Below are positions 9,331-19,348 of a DNA stretch of 20,000 nucleotides, piece after piece. Where the stretch lies: positions 5,001 through 25,000 of the forward strand of contig ADNK01001776.1 of NCBI GenBank assembly GCA_000320545.1, written 5' to 3'. The notes beneath the pieces are model-generated. The model saw only the letters and a list, made by a program, of their open reading frames with translations. It was not told the DNA's origin and did not search any database. Source of the DNA: Bigelowiella natans CCMP2755. Its lineage: Eukaryota; Cercozoa; Chlorarachniophyceae. The position numbers and the translations under genes are program-made. How positions within the stretch are numbered: the first letter of the stretch is position 1; each line of letters starts with the position of its first letter.

Positions 9331-10610
9331 ATGGCGACCCAACGCTCTCTCCGCCGCCTCGCCAGTGCCACAAACGTCCTTTCGTTCTTCCTATCCCGAT
9401 CTGCGCTGCGGGGGGCGCACCGTTCGGGATGTAGATCTCATACAAGACGAGGTGTGGCCACTGCTGCTGCTTCCATGAGCGAAGACGAGCGCTATCTCTT
9501 CGACCTCAATGGTAGGCTACTCCTGACGACGTCATCTCATTGTCTGGATGTACTGTTTCGAGTCTTCCATTCTCTGCGGTTGCTGTTAAATCAAAATCGA
9601 ATTCTGATGTTATATCAGGGTTTTTGGTGCTTCGCGGTGTATTTAGCGAAGAGGAGGTCTCGAAGGCAAATGACGCAATCGATAGGCATCTCGAAGACGT
9701 CATGTAATTGATTCACCAGCACTCATTTGTACGCTGCCAAATTTAAGTTGTAAGGTGGAAGACTGCGCCTTTTTTTAGGACATAGATATACATATTTACG
9801 TGTCCCCTTCCCCTCTGATTTCCTTGCCATCAGAGAACGTCAAGATCCATCATTGAGAAACACGCGAGAAAAAACTCCGTTGGCAGGCGATGGGGTAAAA
9901 CTATGATTCATTTGTAAAAGACGGGGGCGAAATCAGCTTCTATTAAGATTTCAGATTAGGCTTGACATCTTCGATGAGTTTTTTTGGAAAAAGGGAACCA
10001 GAGAGATCCCCACCCACGTTGTCCGCCTTGCTTTCTCGTATTGTCTTGTGCTGAGTTAATGTACTACGACGGTGTAGGAAACAGGCCGAATGGATCTCGG
10101 GGGAATGCTCGGATGTAGGAGTTCTTAACACTACATTTTTAAACAATGACAATGCACATATCATCAAAAGCGGCCGCGCTTATTTTGAATTAAACCAAAT
10201 ATTAGACCAAATATTTGCTTCATCTTCAGGGGAACAGCCGTATTGTGATCCGTTTCGAAAGATGCTTGCTGACCCACGCCTTGTAATACAACCAGCAATA
10301 TAATAAGCATAGTAGTAGGAATGAAGCAAGAAATGCACAATCGAGCCGCAAATAGCAACCTGCAGAGACTTGACAGGTCTCCTGAGCGACAGTGGGAAAA
10401 TCGATTTTCAGCTCGCCATTTTGATGGTCTTCCGACCGTTCTCGGCCATAGGAAAATATGATCCATACGAAACCATCTTGAAGATTGAAAGGAAGTGATG
10501 CGCATTTTTTCTTTCCCGGAATGTCATGGTTTTTTTCTAGGCGCCCTACTACAACAGCTTGGTGGGGACCGGATACCGTCTCGACCACCAGCCGCTTGTC
10601 ATCCTCCAGG

Positions 10611-10647
<37 letters not shown>

Positions 10648-10833
10648 ACTCTTTTGTTTGCAACGCACAACCTGCAGTCATCTATCTAGGTGGTAGTAGT
10701 ATATGCTGCCAATTATGCTGCTGTCTGTCATCGTTTTATACACATTCTCCATTACCACCGCGTTGCTGCTGAAGATACGCATACATGCACACAGGAAAAG
10801 GGATCGGAAGGCTTCTGTATGCATGGAGGTGTG

Positions 10834-10864
<31 letters not shown>

Positions 10865-11037
10865 AGCAATAGATAGGGATGGGGTGAAAAAGGGCAGGAT
10901 GGTTGAGTTTGATAGCAGCGGTTCATGTTACCAAACCCCTTACAAAAAACGCACGATGTGTACAAACACCATTCCTCCCCCGCCTACAACTATTTTTCAA
11001 TCGTGTTGCTGAACTGGCAAAATCACATCATAAACCA

Positions 11038-11077
<40 letters not shown>

Positions 11078-11968
11078 GCACGCACACATACGCACTGGAT
11101 GATAACCGCAGCGTTGTGTTGGGTTTCGATGTGCTAAATCGCAGGAACGATCGACTGCTCAAGCGGCAAGTACAACCAGCATCTTGCTTACGGATGCCAC
11201 AACGGGTACGATGAGCGGAGGGATCTCTGTCATTATTCTGCTGCTCGCATTGCTCTTTCCTCCTCACTGTTCTAATACGGCTGCTACGTGTCTAAATCGG
11301 CGTCTAGAATGCTAACGAACTCGCTCCTTGGGGTATCTCTTCAGGTACTACTACTACTACTACTACTATTAACTATTACTACTACCACTTACCACCCTAC
11401 ACGATTCAAGATTTCCAGCGTGGGAATATGCATGCGGTGGGTTTCATCATCACTGTTTGTCCTGTGTGCTGCTGCTGCATCATCGTCGTGTCCAATCACA
11501 GAAGTAGGATACGCTACCGCTAAGCTTGATTCCCTCCTCCTCATCGTCGTGCCGTGTTGCTTGTGTATTGTGAAATGTTCAGCTGAGCGACCATAACGAG
11601 GGAGACGGAGGCTTCATGATCGTCAGAGGAAGCCACAAAGTAGAAGGGGCTGAGGAGGGGAGAAGGGGGGGGGGGGGGGGGGGGGGGTGAAAAAAAAAAA
11701 AAAAAACCCCCCACTCTCCAAGGGGCAAAAGGCCCAAAACCCTCTCCCCCCCCCCCCCCCCCCCCTGTGTTACTATCCAAACCCCAGTCGAACTTCCGCA
11801 TGCCACAAGGGATGATCGATGGCGAGAGCTACGTGGAGCACATACACCAGCCTGTCACGAAGAAAGGTATGCGAACAAGGGGCAGGAAATGATATGGGAA
11901 GGGGGGAGGGGGGGAAAGAGCTTTTGGCCTTCGTGCCTTCCTGACTTCGAGAGTTCTTGATTGATGTT

Positions 11969-12005
<37 letters not shown>

Positions 12006-12361
12006 CATACCTACACTCTAAATCGCCCAGTACATGGCAAGTAGTTGGACTTATGCATGATGGCGTTTGTGAATAGGTGACGTTGTCATCTTCAGTGAAG
12101 GAACCGTCCATGGAGCAAAAGCATGGTAGTAGTGGTGGTAGTAGTAGTAGTAGTAGTAGCAGCAGCAGCAGTAGCAGTAGTTAGCAGCACTAGTAGGAGT
12201 CAGTATGTGTTGTAGTTGCGGCTATAGTTTTAAGTCGTATTAGTACACCATCTACACAGTCTTTTAAAACCCCCCAAAGTGTGTTTCGAGCGGTGGGATT
12301 CTAATGATGTTCAGCACTCCGTGCGTGTACATTTGTTCTCCGCCCACGACCCCTTCCAATG

Positions 12362-12407
<46 letters not shown>

Positions 12408-12636
12408 CAGGCGAGCGGACCATCAAAGGCGCATTGCTCTCTTCCGTTTCGCCCCCCCCACGATGGCTTATGGAAGGTTGTGTCTGATGAGGAACGAGTG
12501 CCTGACTCGTTTTTTGCTGAATTGCTTTCATTTGCCTCGGGGGCTCAAAGAAGACAGGATGTGTCACCAAGAATTCGTTTTTTTTTATAAATTGGAAGAT
12601 GAAACCGTGTAAACACATGAGCGTATTGCACGGATT

Positions 12637-12677
<41 letters not shown>

Positions 12678-13362
12678 TATAATATGTATATACGCGTATA
12701 TGTGTACATCTGCGAGCATCTCGATTCAGCTCAGTCGTCGCGTGTGTATTTTACCTCCTATTGGTCTTATTTTCCCCTCGGAGCGCAGCATCGTTTGAGC
12801 TCTTGCTCTCCTCTCTGTCGTTGAATATCTTTCTTCGTCGACCACTGATTAGCCAACGTTTCTCCTGCTTTCTCTTCTGCTTTCTCATCCTCTTATTCTT
12901 CTTTTCCTTCTTCTTCTTCTTCTTCTTCTTCTTCTTCTTCTTCCTCCCCCTCCTCCCTCATTAGATCCTACTACACAAAGTGGCCTGAAACTGTGCGACC
13001 ATTGCGTTATCACATTTTAGTGAATTATTTATGATATCCAACATCATTTTATTACATATATATATATATATATATATATATTACGTCTTGTGTCTGCGCC
13101 GCCCCCCCCTCCCCCCCCTCCCGTGTGTATACATGAAATGATAGCTGCAGTTGTCGGTAGGTCGACTTCTCCTCTGCTCTCTCTCTCTCTCTCTCTTTCT
13201 CTCTTGTTTTCTCTTGTTCCTCCATTCTCCTCCCTCCTCCTCCTCCTCCTCCTCCTCCTCCTCCTCCTCTTTATTTCCCATCACGATGTTCATTTCCTAA
13301 CGTAGTACTACGAAGGCGCATCAAGCGAGCAAATTGCGGTATATAGAGAGAGGAAGATGTAG
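9331..13362 (+). CDS. Phytanoyl-CoA dioxygenase (PhyH) family protein, organelle-type leader
   Basis: Fifteen exons: 9331-9511, 9619-9703, 9834-9894, 10078-10114, 10230-10282, 10541-10609, 10795-10828, 11145-11205, 11308-11344, 11583-11639, 11788-11866, 12077-12125, 12411-12476, 12965-12992, 13306-13362; 317 aa, every junction in phase. Residues 1-48 are rich in Arg, Ser and Ala and look like a mitochondrial or plastid leader. Then DLNGFLVLRGVFSEEEV, a PhyH-type start; DLGGMLGWEQPYCDPFRKML; LVGTGYRLDHQP; FCMHGG; YNQHLAYGCHNG; EGDGGFMIVRGSHKSNF; GDVVIFSEGTVHGAKAW; QRRIALFRFAP. The family uses Fe(II) and 2-oxoglutarate to hydroxylate small molecules. GTVHG and the RRIALFRF strand fit the distal iron His and the oxoglutarate-binding Arg; I could not fix the proximal iron pair. 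The tail WPETYYEGASSEQIAVYRE then ends early compared with relatives I know. Several exons are under 40 nt. Substrate unknown. Confidence 0.93.
10613..10647. repeat. (CTG)n repeat at the start of PhyH intron 6
   Basis: About eleven CTG/TGC units beginning three bases after the donor GT at 10610. The intron starts gtactgctgctg. Confidence 0.92.
10834..10864. repeat. (GCT)n repeat at the start of PhyH intron 7
   Basis: Ten GCT units beginning five bases after the donor at 10829 (gtgtgtgctgct). Same unit and orientation as the intron 6 repeat. Confidence 0.92.
11040..11077. repeat. (CA)n(TA)n microsatellite in PhyH intron 7
   Basis: Fifteen CA units followed by a short TA run, about 70 bp before the exon 8 acceptor (11143-11144). 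Confidence 0.9.
11347..11369. repeat. (ACT)n repeat at the start of PhyH intron 9
   Basis: Intron begins gtactactactactac at 11345, so the triplet repeat includes the splice donor itself. Confidence 0.9.
11665..11765. repeat. G23 / A17 / C20 homopolymer block in PhyH intron 10
   Basis: A run of 23 G (11665-11687), then 17 A (11690-11706), six C, a short spacer (11713-11745) and 20 C (11746-11765). The block is wholly inside intron 10 (11640-11787). G and C tracts are inverted and could fold back. Such a block is also typical of a sequencing or assembly artefact. Confidence 0.9.
11972..12002. repeat. (AC)n microsatellite in PhyH intron 11
   Basis: About fifteen AC units in mid-intron (intron 11867-12076). 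Confidence 0.9.
12126..12181. repeat. (GTA)n/(GCA)n repeat at the start of PhyH intron 12
   Basis: The intron begins gtagtagtggtggtagtagt and continues as GTA then GCA units, so the repeat starts at the donor GT itself. Confidence 0.9.
12365..12407. repeat. (AT)n microsatellite abutting the PhyH exon 13 acceptor
   Basis: About forty bases of alternating AT that end in tatatatcag, directly before exon 13 at 12411. The normal pyrimidine tract is replaced by an AT repeat. Confidence 0.9.
12640..12674. repeat. (AT)n microsatellite in PhyH intron 13
   Basis: Alternating AT run inside intron 12477-12964. Confidence 0.88.
12907..12943. repeat. (TTC)n repeat forming the pyrimidine tract of PhyH intron 13
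   Basis: Eleven TTC units followed by C/T-rich DNA and the acceptor cattag at 12964. Confidence 0.88.
13056..13081. repeat. (TA)n microsatellite in PhyH intron 14
   Basis: Thirteen TA units inside intron 12993-13305, about 60 bp after its donor. Confidence 0.85.
13177..13269. repeat. (CT)n and (CTC)n tracts in PhyH intron 14
   Basis: A CT run (about 13177-13202) and a CTC run (about 13227-13269) close to the acceptor at 13304-13305. They form a very long pyrimidine stretch on the sense strand. Confidence 0.85.
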
Positions 13363-13916
13363 AAAGAGGGGGCGGGGCGGGGGGAGAGGGAGAGGAAGAG
13401 ATGACTCAGATGAACAAAACAGAATCTATTAATACAATATAAAACAATAAAAGGTCCTTGAGCCTCCATACAGCACACGTTTGGACCGACCAGTCTTAAA
13501 CGAGCAAGGTACGTGTCAAAAGAGGCGGGGGAGGGGGGTTGAGGATGGTATGCTTTCATTCTTGTTCTTTCATTCTTACAAAAGCGACGGACATCATTTT
13601 GTAAGAGACGATAGTTGCGCCATTCGTCAAAGAGATGCGCCATCCTAAAATCACGAAAGTTCAATTCATGAAACACCAATGCGGAGTTGAGCGCGCGGGA
13701 GATAATCTTCCTCTTCTTTAAATCACCCCCGTTGCTGTTGCGTTGGTACCCCGGCTGAGCAGGCACCATTGAAGTCCTGTCACGCTCCGTGAAGAAGAAA
13801 AGCCACGACGAAAAGGTACGAGATGTGAATTTCCCTGACACATGGCGCTCACGCCCGCGCGCAGTATCGAATTGCATTATCGGTGGAAAATAGCAAGCGT
13901 GTCGCTGCCGTGACAT
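13308..13916 (-). CDS. Hypothetical 202-aa reading frame overlapping the PhyH 3' end (doubtful)
   Basis: ATG at 13916, uninterrupted to a stop at 13308-13310. The middle, about residues 70-125, looks protein-like: many charged and aromatic residues in a probable helical pattern (KKRKIISRALNSALVFHEL, then MAHLFDEWRNYRLLQNDVRR). The last third is rich in Ser/Leu/Phe and translates low-complexity DNA, and the frame overlaps the last dioxygenase exon in antisense. If real, the gene may end earlier or contain an intron near 13500. I recognise no family. It would sit on the same strand as the voltage-sensor gene and break the alternation of strands. Confidence 0.3.
   Translation of the reverse strand: MSRQRHACYFPPIMQFDTARGRERHVSGKFTSRTFSSWLFFFTERDRTSMVPAQPGYQRNSNGGDLKKRKIISRALNSALVFHELNFRDFRMAHLFDEWRNYRLLQNDVRRFCKNERTRMKAYHPQPPSPASFDTYLARLRLVGPNVCCMEAQGPFIVLYCINRFCFVHLSHLFLSLSPRPAPSFYIFLSLYTAICSLDAPS
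13446..13451 (+). promoter_or_regulatory. Likely poly(A) signal AATAAA of the PhyH gene
   Basis: Exact AATAAA in AT-rich DNA (aatataaaacaataaaagg), 84 nt beyond the TAG at 13360-13362. Distance and context fit a cleavage/polyadenylation signal. Confidence 0.5.
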
Positions 13917-14624
13917 GAGTCCGCCTTCTTGTCGATGGGATGATCGTCGCGAATCGCGTGTGCTGTGATTAGGTATTCGGAACGGACTACTTTTGATTGG
14001 TGGCGGTTTTGCCGTGGTTTGTCGTCCGTAGTAAGAGCCTACTCTAGCTACTGCTACAAAGCTCTTCCACGCTTGGCCATCCAGGTGGTTTCGAGATGAA
14101 CGTGAGAACGTGAACGATGAAGAAAGCGTTGGCAGTGAACAATGCGCATCGCATGCATGTTCGATCGAGTGGCTTCACGTGATGAATCTGGTTTTGCACG
14201 CCCGAGCAGAAGTACATGCTAGCATGTCTGCGTTGCCCCAGCCTTGTTTGCATGATGGTTCATTATGTTCGTTGCTGTCATCTGCATTTGAGACGTACGT
14301 GCTAGAATGTGCATTAGATCGTGCACATGCCTGATATTCTCGCACGCATACCATGCTTGCTAACTGTCGTTGTGTGCGTCGTGACTACATGGAATGAGAA
14401 AGAACTAATCGCGAGGTTACACAAGCTAGCAATCTGCAGAGCTCATGCGCTACCATCGCGCAGTCTAGCAGTGTGAAACGGAATGACATATGGTTCGTAA
14501 TGTGACAGTAGCGCTGTAGCCGCTGCATTGCACAGCTACATTAGGATGACTATTGAACAAATTTAATTTGATTGATTACCTCCGTCTTACACACATACAT
14601 GCATGCATCTATGACCCATCACAC
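13917..14624. other. Intergenic region, no gene seen
   Basis: Only short overlapping open frames on both strands (14044-14334) without motifs or splice support. Sequence is fairly even in composition and lacks the long microsatellites seen elsewhere. Downstream flank of the voltage-sensor gene. Confidence 0.5.
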
Positions 14625-14756
14625 TTAAAAGTCAGATGATGAGCCGGATGCTACTGAGGACTCCTCCGACATCTCACCGCACGCCTCGTCTAGTAAATCG
14701 TCGTTCTGAAACCGGACGGGCACCGTCCCTACCAAAACAAAGTGCGTGTGTGTTTT

Positions 14757-14798
<42 letters not shown>

Positions 14799-16848
14799 CA
14801 TATGTGGATCTGCCGAGAATACTACATAACTTCGGTTTGACAATATGAACAGAAAAGCTGAGAGTATATAAAGCGCCACAAAAGTCAAATCATCACTAGT
14901 TCCCCTCTACCACCCTCGGGAGATGCTTGTGTGAGTGCGCGCGCGCGCATGTGTGTATGTGTTGTGTGTATGTGTGTGTGTGCGTGTGTGTGCATTTGCG
15001 TACACATTTGTACCGAATTCATCAACGCTACTGAAGTCCACCATCTTGTAAGGCTCACTCTTTGCATGGCTGATATCAATAACATCATTTGGAAATAGTG
15101 CATTGTAACCCTCAAAGAAAGCTCAAACAAACAAATCTGCACACACAACCACCCGCTCACCACAATCCACAGCAGTCACATCCAACTCTAGGCTCGTGCG
15201 TAGCTTTGAGGCGGTAATGCCTCTTTGATTCGTAACCCCTTCCCCTCCCCCCCCCTCCCCCAACCCTGCGCCGCCGCAAGATCGCAAGACTCAAGTTTCC
15301 AGGAAGTTTACTTCTTGAGAAACACGCCAAGGCGCAGAAATTGGAACCCGTCGCGCAAAATTCGAATTACAATCGCCCCCTCCTCGGCAGCTGCGGGGAC
15401 ATCGTCAGGGGAGATTGGGGAGGGGGGTGATGAAGATCAGATCAAGAGGAAAACTTATGTATTGGTGTCCCGAAATTTCGTTGATATCAATCTATTTCCC
15501 CCCCCCCCCCCCCTTCCCAGCCTAAGGAACGGCAATGAACGACAAAATAACTACGCTGCATTCGAAGCCATCACCCCCCCCCCCCTTCTTGCCGCACAAA
15601 ACGAGCTAACCTCCGTAATCCAGCGGGTCGGAAACGTACAACAGCTGCGTCGCCACCCCCAGTATCATCACCAGCATGTCAAACACATTCGACCACTTTT
15701 CCAAGAAAGGAGGGGAAAGCAAAACGAGAACCAGCAAAGGCGGCAAGAGGGGTGAAGCAAACGTTTAATAATCAGTGCAACCGGTCACCGTTTCGGGCTG
15801 ATATGTTGTGAAATGCCGATGTATGCACAGCTCAAAACACAGCTTCTCCTCGAAAATCCTCGGCTGAAAAAAAGGCTGCTTGCGTTACCTCGTCCCAGAA
15901 GTTCTGCGGATGGCATTCCAGAGCACCGACAGATACATTCAAGGAATTCGACAAACAAACAAAGGGCCTTATCACGGTGGTGGCAAGTTCATCTCTACGC
16001 AAGAAATCCGTGCCTCAAACAAGGGCTTCATTCAAAGTTTCTCTCTCTTCTCTCTCTCTTCATAAAAACTCTATCTCTTCTTTGTGGAGAAGGGAGTGTC
16101 AACTGTATGTGTGTACGTGTGTGCTGTTTTGTGTGAAACCAGACATCTGGCGAGCCGATGTACCGCACAGCGACTTCCGCGATAAGGATAGCGTTCACCA
16201 GCACCTTTGGAGCGACAGCGGAGCAAAATGAAAAGTTATATCACCTTCTTCCAGATGAAAGTAGCATACCTGCGCGAAGAGGAATATAGTACCCCCATCG
16301 TATCCTCCAGGTAGACTCAGCGTCTGATGGTGATATTCATTTATTTATGATGATAACAGAGGTGACAACGACGATAGGAAAGAGGATGAATGATCAGAGA
16401 CGCCACAGGCTTACGGGACTCGTTGGCCGTAGCATGCAACGTGAATATGTACATCGTATATTCGAGATGCAATGCCGAACACACGAGAATGCAGGAATTG
16501 TTCGATATGAAATTTCCGGGCCAGCAACGCTGCTTCGTTGCTGGCCGCACGCCTCGAAAAATGGCAAAAACGTCTCTCCCTTCGATCGATGCTTGGGGTT
16601 ATCGGAAGAGCTTTCGCGAAGGAAACCCCCTCGAAGAAGCAAAAGTCGCGATGGCGGCGAGGATCGCTCCCGCAGTCGATTTGGGCATGGGGATGGAATG
16701 GGAAAGAAAAGCTATAAGGTAGTCACGTCACCCAGCAAATGAGGACGATGTTTATTAGGATCAAAAGCAGATATACAGAACGGCATTCCGCGGAGAAGTA
16801 CGACTGCTTTAGCCCTCGCGCGAAGTCATCCATCCAGTGCACCGCCAT
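14625..16848 (-). CDS. Four-helix voltage-sensor-like membrane protein without pore domain
   Basis: Nine minus-strand exons: 16848-16732, 16629-16453, 16204-16117, 16013-15889, 15695-15611, 15390-15312, about 15222-15161, 15121-15014, 14728-14625; 314 aa. S1 is SVYLLLILINIVLICW (about 25-39). A 59-residue loop follows. S2 is VLVNAILIAEVAVRYIG (99-115) with Glu108 and Arg112. S3 is WSNVFDMLVMILGVATQLLY (170-189) with the FD Asp175. S4 is AIVIRILRDGFQFLRLGVFL (203-222) with Arg207, Arg210, Arg217 and Lys223/224, Gln214 sitting in the basic series. These are hallmarks of a voltage-sensor domain. No S5-pore-S6 follows; the cytosolic tail is acidic and ends in a Ser-rich SGSSSDF. Hv1 proton channels and TMEM266 share such a plan, but the S1 Asp of Hv1 is not seen. 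Exon 3's donor and exon 7's acceptor are the least sure boundaries. Confidence 0.8.
14761..14793. repeat. (CA)n microsatellite in voltage-sensor gene intron 8
   Basis: Sixteen CA units about 35 bp upstream (in transcript order) of the last exon's acceptor at 14730-14729. On the sense strand it reads TG. Confidence 0.88.
14936..14993. repeat. Alternating purine-pyrimidine tract in voltage-sensor gene intron 8
   Basis: GCGCGCGC followed by about 40 bp of TG-rich alternating sequence with few breaks. This composition favours Z-DNA. Confidence 0.75.
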
Positions 16849-17188
16849 CAGGAGGCGTGGATGCAGCCGGGGGGCGGGCTGCGCTGAGCAGCGTTTGTCG
16901 TTTACTGCTCACCCCGCGACCACGGGTTAGTGAGTGTTGCCAAACTTGTTCCCTGTCGTCATATAACATTATGGCTATTTTTTATGCTAGAAACATCTAA
17001 GTAATTTGCAGATACTATTACATAATTCATCCACATATTCGAAGGTGAAAACATCTTATATTTTAGGACCAGAAACTCTGCATAGTTGCGAGGGACGCTC
17101 TCCGAATGTCCAGGTGCTCATCATTGGTTTCGGATTTGATACGGATGAACATCCCAGGGATATAGCCTAAAAAGTGGAATCGAATCGA
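16849..17188. other. Divergent intergenic region between voltage-sensor and nucleoside hydrolase genes
   Basis: About 340 bp between opposed start codons; both promoters are expected here. The left third is GC-rich (16850-16925), the rest AT-rich. No motif named with confidence. Confidence 0.5.
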
Positions 17189-18119
17189 ATGGAACCGAAG
17201 TCATCCGCAATGGCGACTGAAGATGTTAAGGCTGTCTGGCTCGACTGTGATCCCGGTAGTTTGCACAGTGATAGCGCTCTAAGTTGCATACACTAATGCA
17301 GCTGTAAAGTTTTTGAAACCGTTCTTTGTGCCGGGAGGAAGACCCGTGGGGTGGGGGGGGCGGTGGTGCTTTGTAGATTTCTGATCGAGTTTTTCTGTCC
17401 GGCTTGTTGCAGCCTGTTTGGCCTAAGGCGATGGTTTTTGTGTGATAGGACACGACGATGCTTTCGGTAGTATACTCTGGTGCGATATTTAGACCATATC
17501 TGGGAATGCGCACGCCAATGCATGTATATGTAAAGATTTGAAAGTGCTATGTTTAGTTGTTGAAGACACCAAACAAACACTTTACATATTTACAATCGCC
17601 CAGCGATTCTGCTTGCCGCTCACTCCCCCAGTATTAAGCTGCTCGGAATATCGACGGTGAAGTGAATACAACCAGTGCATCGATATTAATCATGATGATG
17701 TTGATGATGACGATGATGCTTTTATGATGGTCAAAATACAATATTCATATTTGCCATTGACATGAGAGTATACACACAAAGCGACCCACCCTTATATCTA
17801 CCCTAATATATCCTCCCCCCCCCCCCCCCGTTCTAATTTTTGACACATATCTCCCAGGTCGCAGGGAACCAGAGCATTGACAAGACCACCTTCAACGCGT
17901 GGAAGATGGCTGCAGTAGCAAATCTGCCGTCCTCCATACCTGTGATTCAGGTAGTAGTATTAGTATTAGTAGTAGTAGTTGTTGTTGTTGTTGCGGTACA
18001 TCGACTTCTGTAGTAGTTTCGGTGCCTTCATGCGTTGTGAGGAGCGAGCGAGATTAGTGAGACATTTAGGCATCTAAGCGAAATCGTTTTGCATCTTTTT
18101 GGCAATAAACACTCAAAAA

Positions 18120-18158
<39 letters not shown>

Positions 18159-18160
18159 TC

Positions 18161-18200
<40 letters not shown>

Positions 18201-19317
18201 GGGACAAGGCAAGCCATTGCTTCGAGAAGGGCGTCATGATCCCGATATCCACGGAGAGTCAGGGCTAGAGGGCAGCTCAGACCTTGGTGATTACTAGTAG
18301 CAGCAGCGAGCACATAATTCCAAACAACAGCATTCACAATCGTAGATTAAGATAATTTCTGATGAAGATACACGCCAACAATCTCGCCCTTGCATTGCCG
18401 CAGGACAGGGAGAAATGATCAGCGTGTGCGCGCCCTCTCATTTTCTCTATTTTCCTCTCCTTCTCTCTCTCTCATTCGGCGTTGTGCATGTACGATCATA
18501 CTCCGCAACTCCTGACATCAGATGCGTTTTCACGCACACTTGAGAACAGCAGTGGGATGGAGGACCAAAAATCGCCCAAGAAGGTTTGTGACAACGAATG
18601 CACTGCCGATTTTCTGTAGAATCCGCACAAACGCAACCGGCCGTTGACCGAATGGTTTATTATCACGCTCTCCTTGCAGCTATGGGCAGAAAGAGTCGTA
18701 GAGCACATCCGCAAGGAGAAAACGAAGGTCGGTGCTGCACAGCATAGACTCTCCTCTCGTTCAACTCACTAGATAGTAACTCGTATCGCTAGCGACGAGA
18801 TCGTAGAAGGCAGCAATGGGGAACGCTCGAAGCACACCGACAATCTGAATCCCCCCCCCCCCAACCCCCTCCTTCGTTTCAGCTCCTTAATTAAATACTG
18901 CTGCTACTATTTTGCTGTTGCTTCTTTCCCCATCGTACTGAAGGTCACCATAGTCGCGACAGGAGGTAGCGGACTTTGTATGGTTAGAACGGGGGGGGGT
19001 GGATGAAAGAGTATTGAAGTATAAGCTGTGCTGTACTCCTTGGGAGAGGGGGGGGGGAGGGTAGGAAGAGGTCGGAGCTTGATGATTTCGGAGAAGTCAC
19101 TCAGACAAATTCACGTAAAAATCAATGGAAGTATACAGGCCATGCGCGTGTGCGCGCCCATACGCCGATCGGCCATTGTGCTGAAGTTTCTACACACATG
19201 CAGCCCTTACAAATGTGGCATTGCTCTTGACGCTTTACCCGAATATCCACTCCAAGATTGAACAGGCAGTACAGCACATATTAAACCATGCGATTGTATT
19301 GAAAAGTAGTCTCAGTG

Positions 19318-19348
<31 letters not shown>

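Noticed and set aside
10485-11801. Cys-, Ala-, Leu- or Gly-rich frames on both strands (10485-10772, 10678-10965, 10785-11012, 11541-11801)
   Set aside because: They read through CTG/GCT triplets and homopolymers in dioxygenase introns.
12127-12180. Coding poly-Ser/poly-Ala repeat
   Set aside because: The GTA/GCA units start exactly at the donor of dioxygenase intron 12, and exon 12 joins exon 13 in phase without them.
15225-16742. Plus-strand open frames of 60-176 codons (15225-15755, 15813-16136, 15880-16065, 16347-16742)
   Set aside because: They lack motifs and conflict with nine phase-consistent minus-strand exons that build S1-S4 helices; they are antisense shadows of that gene.
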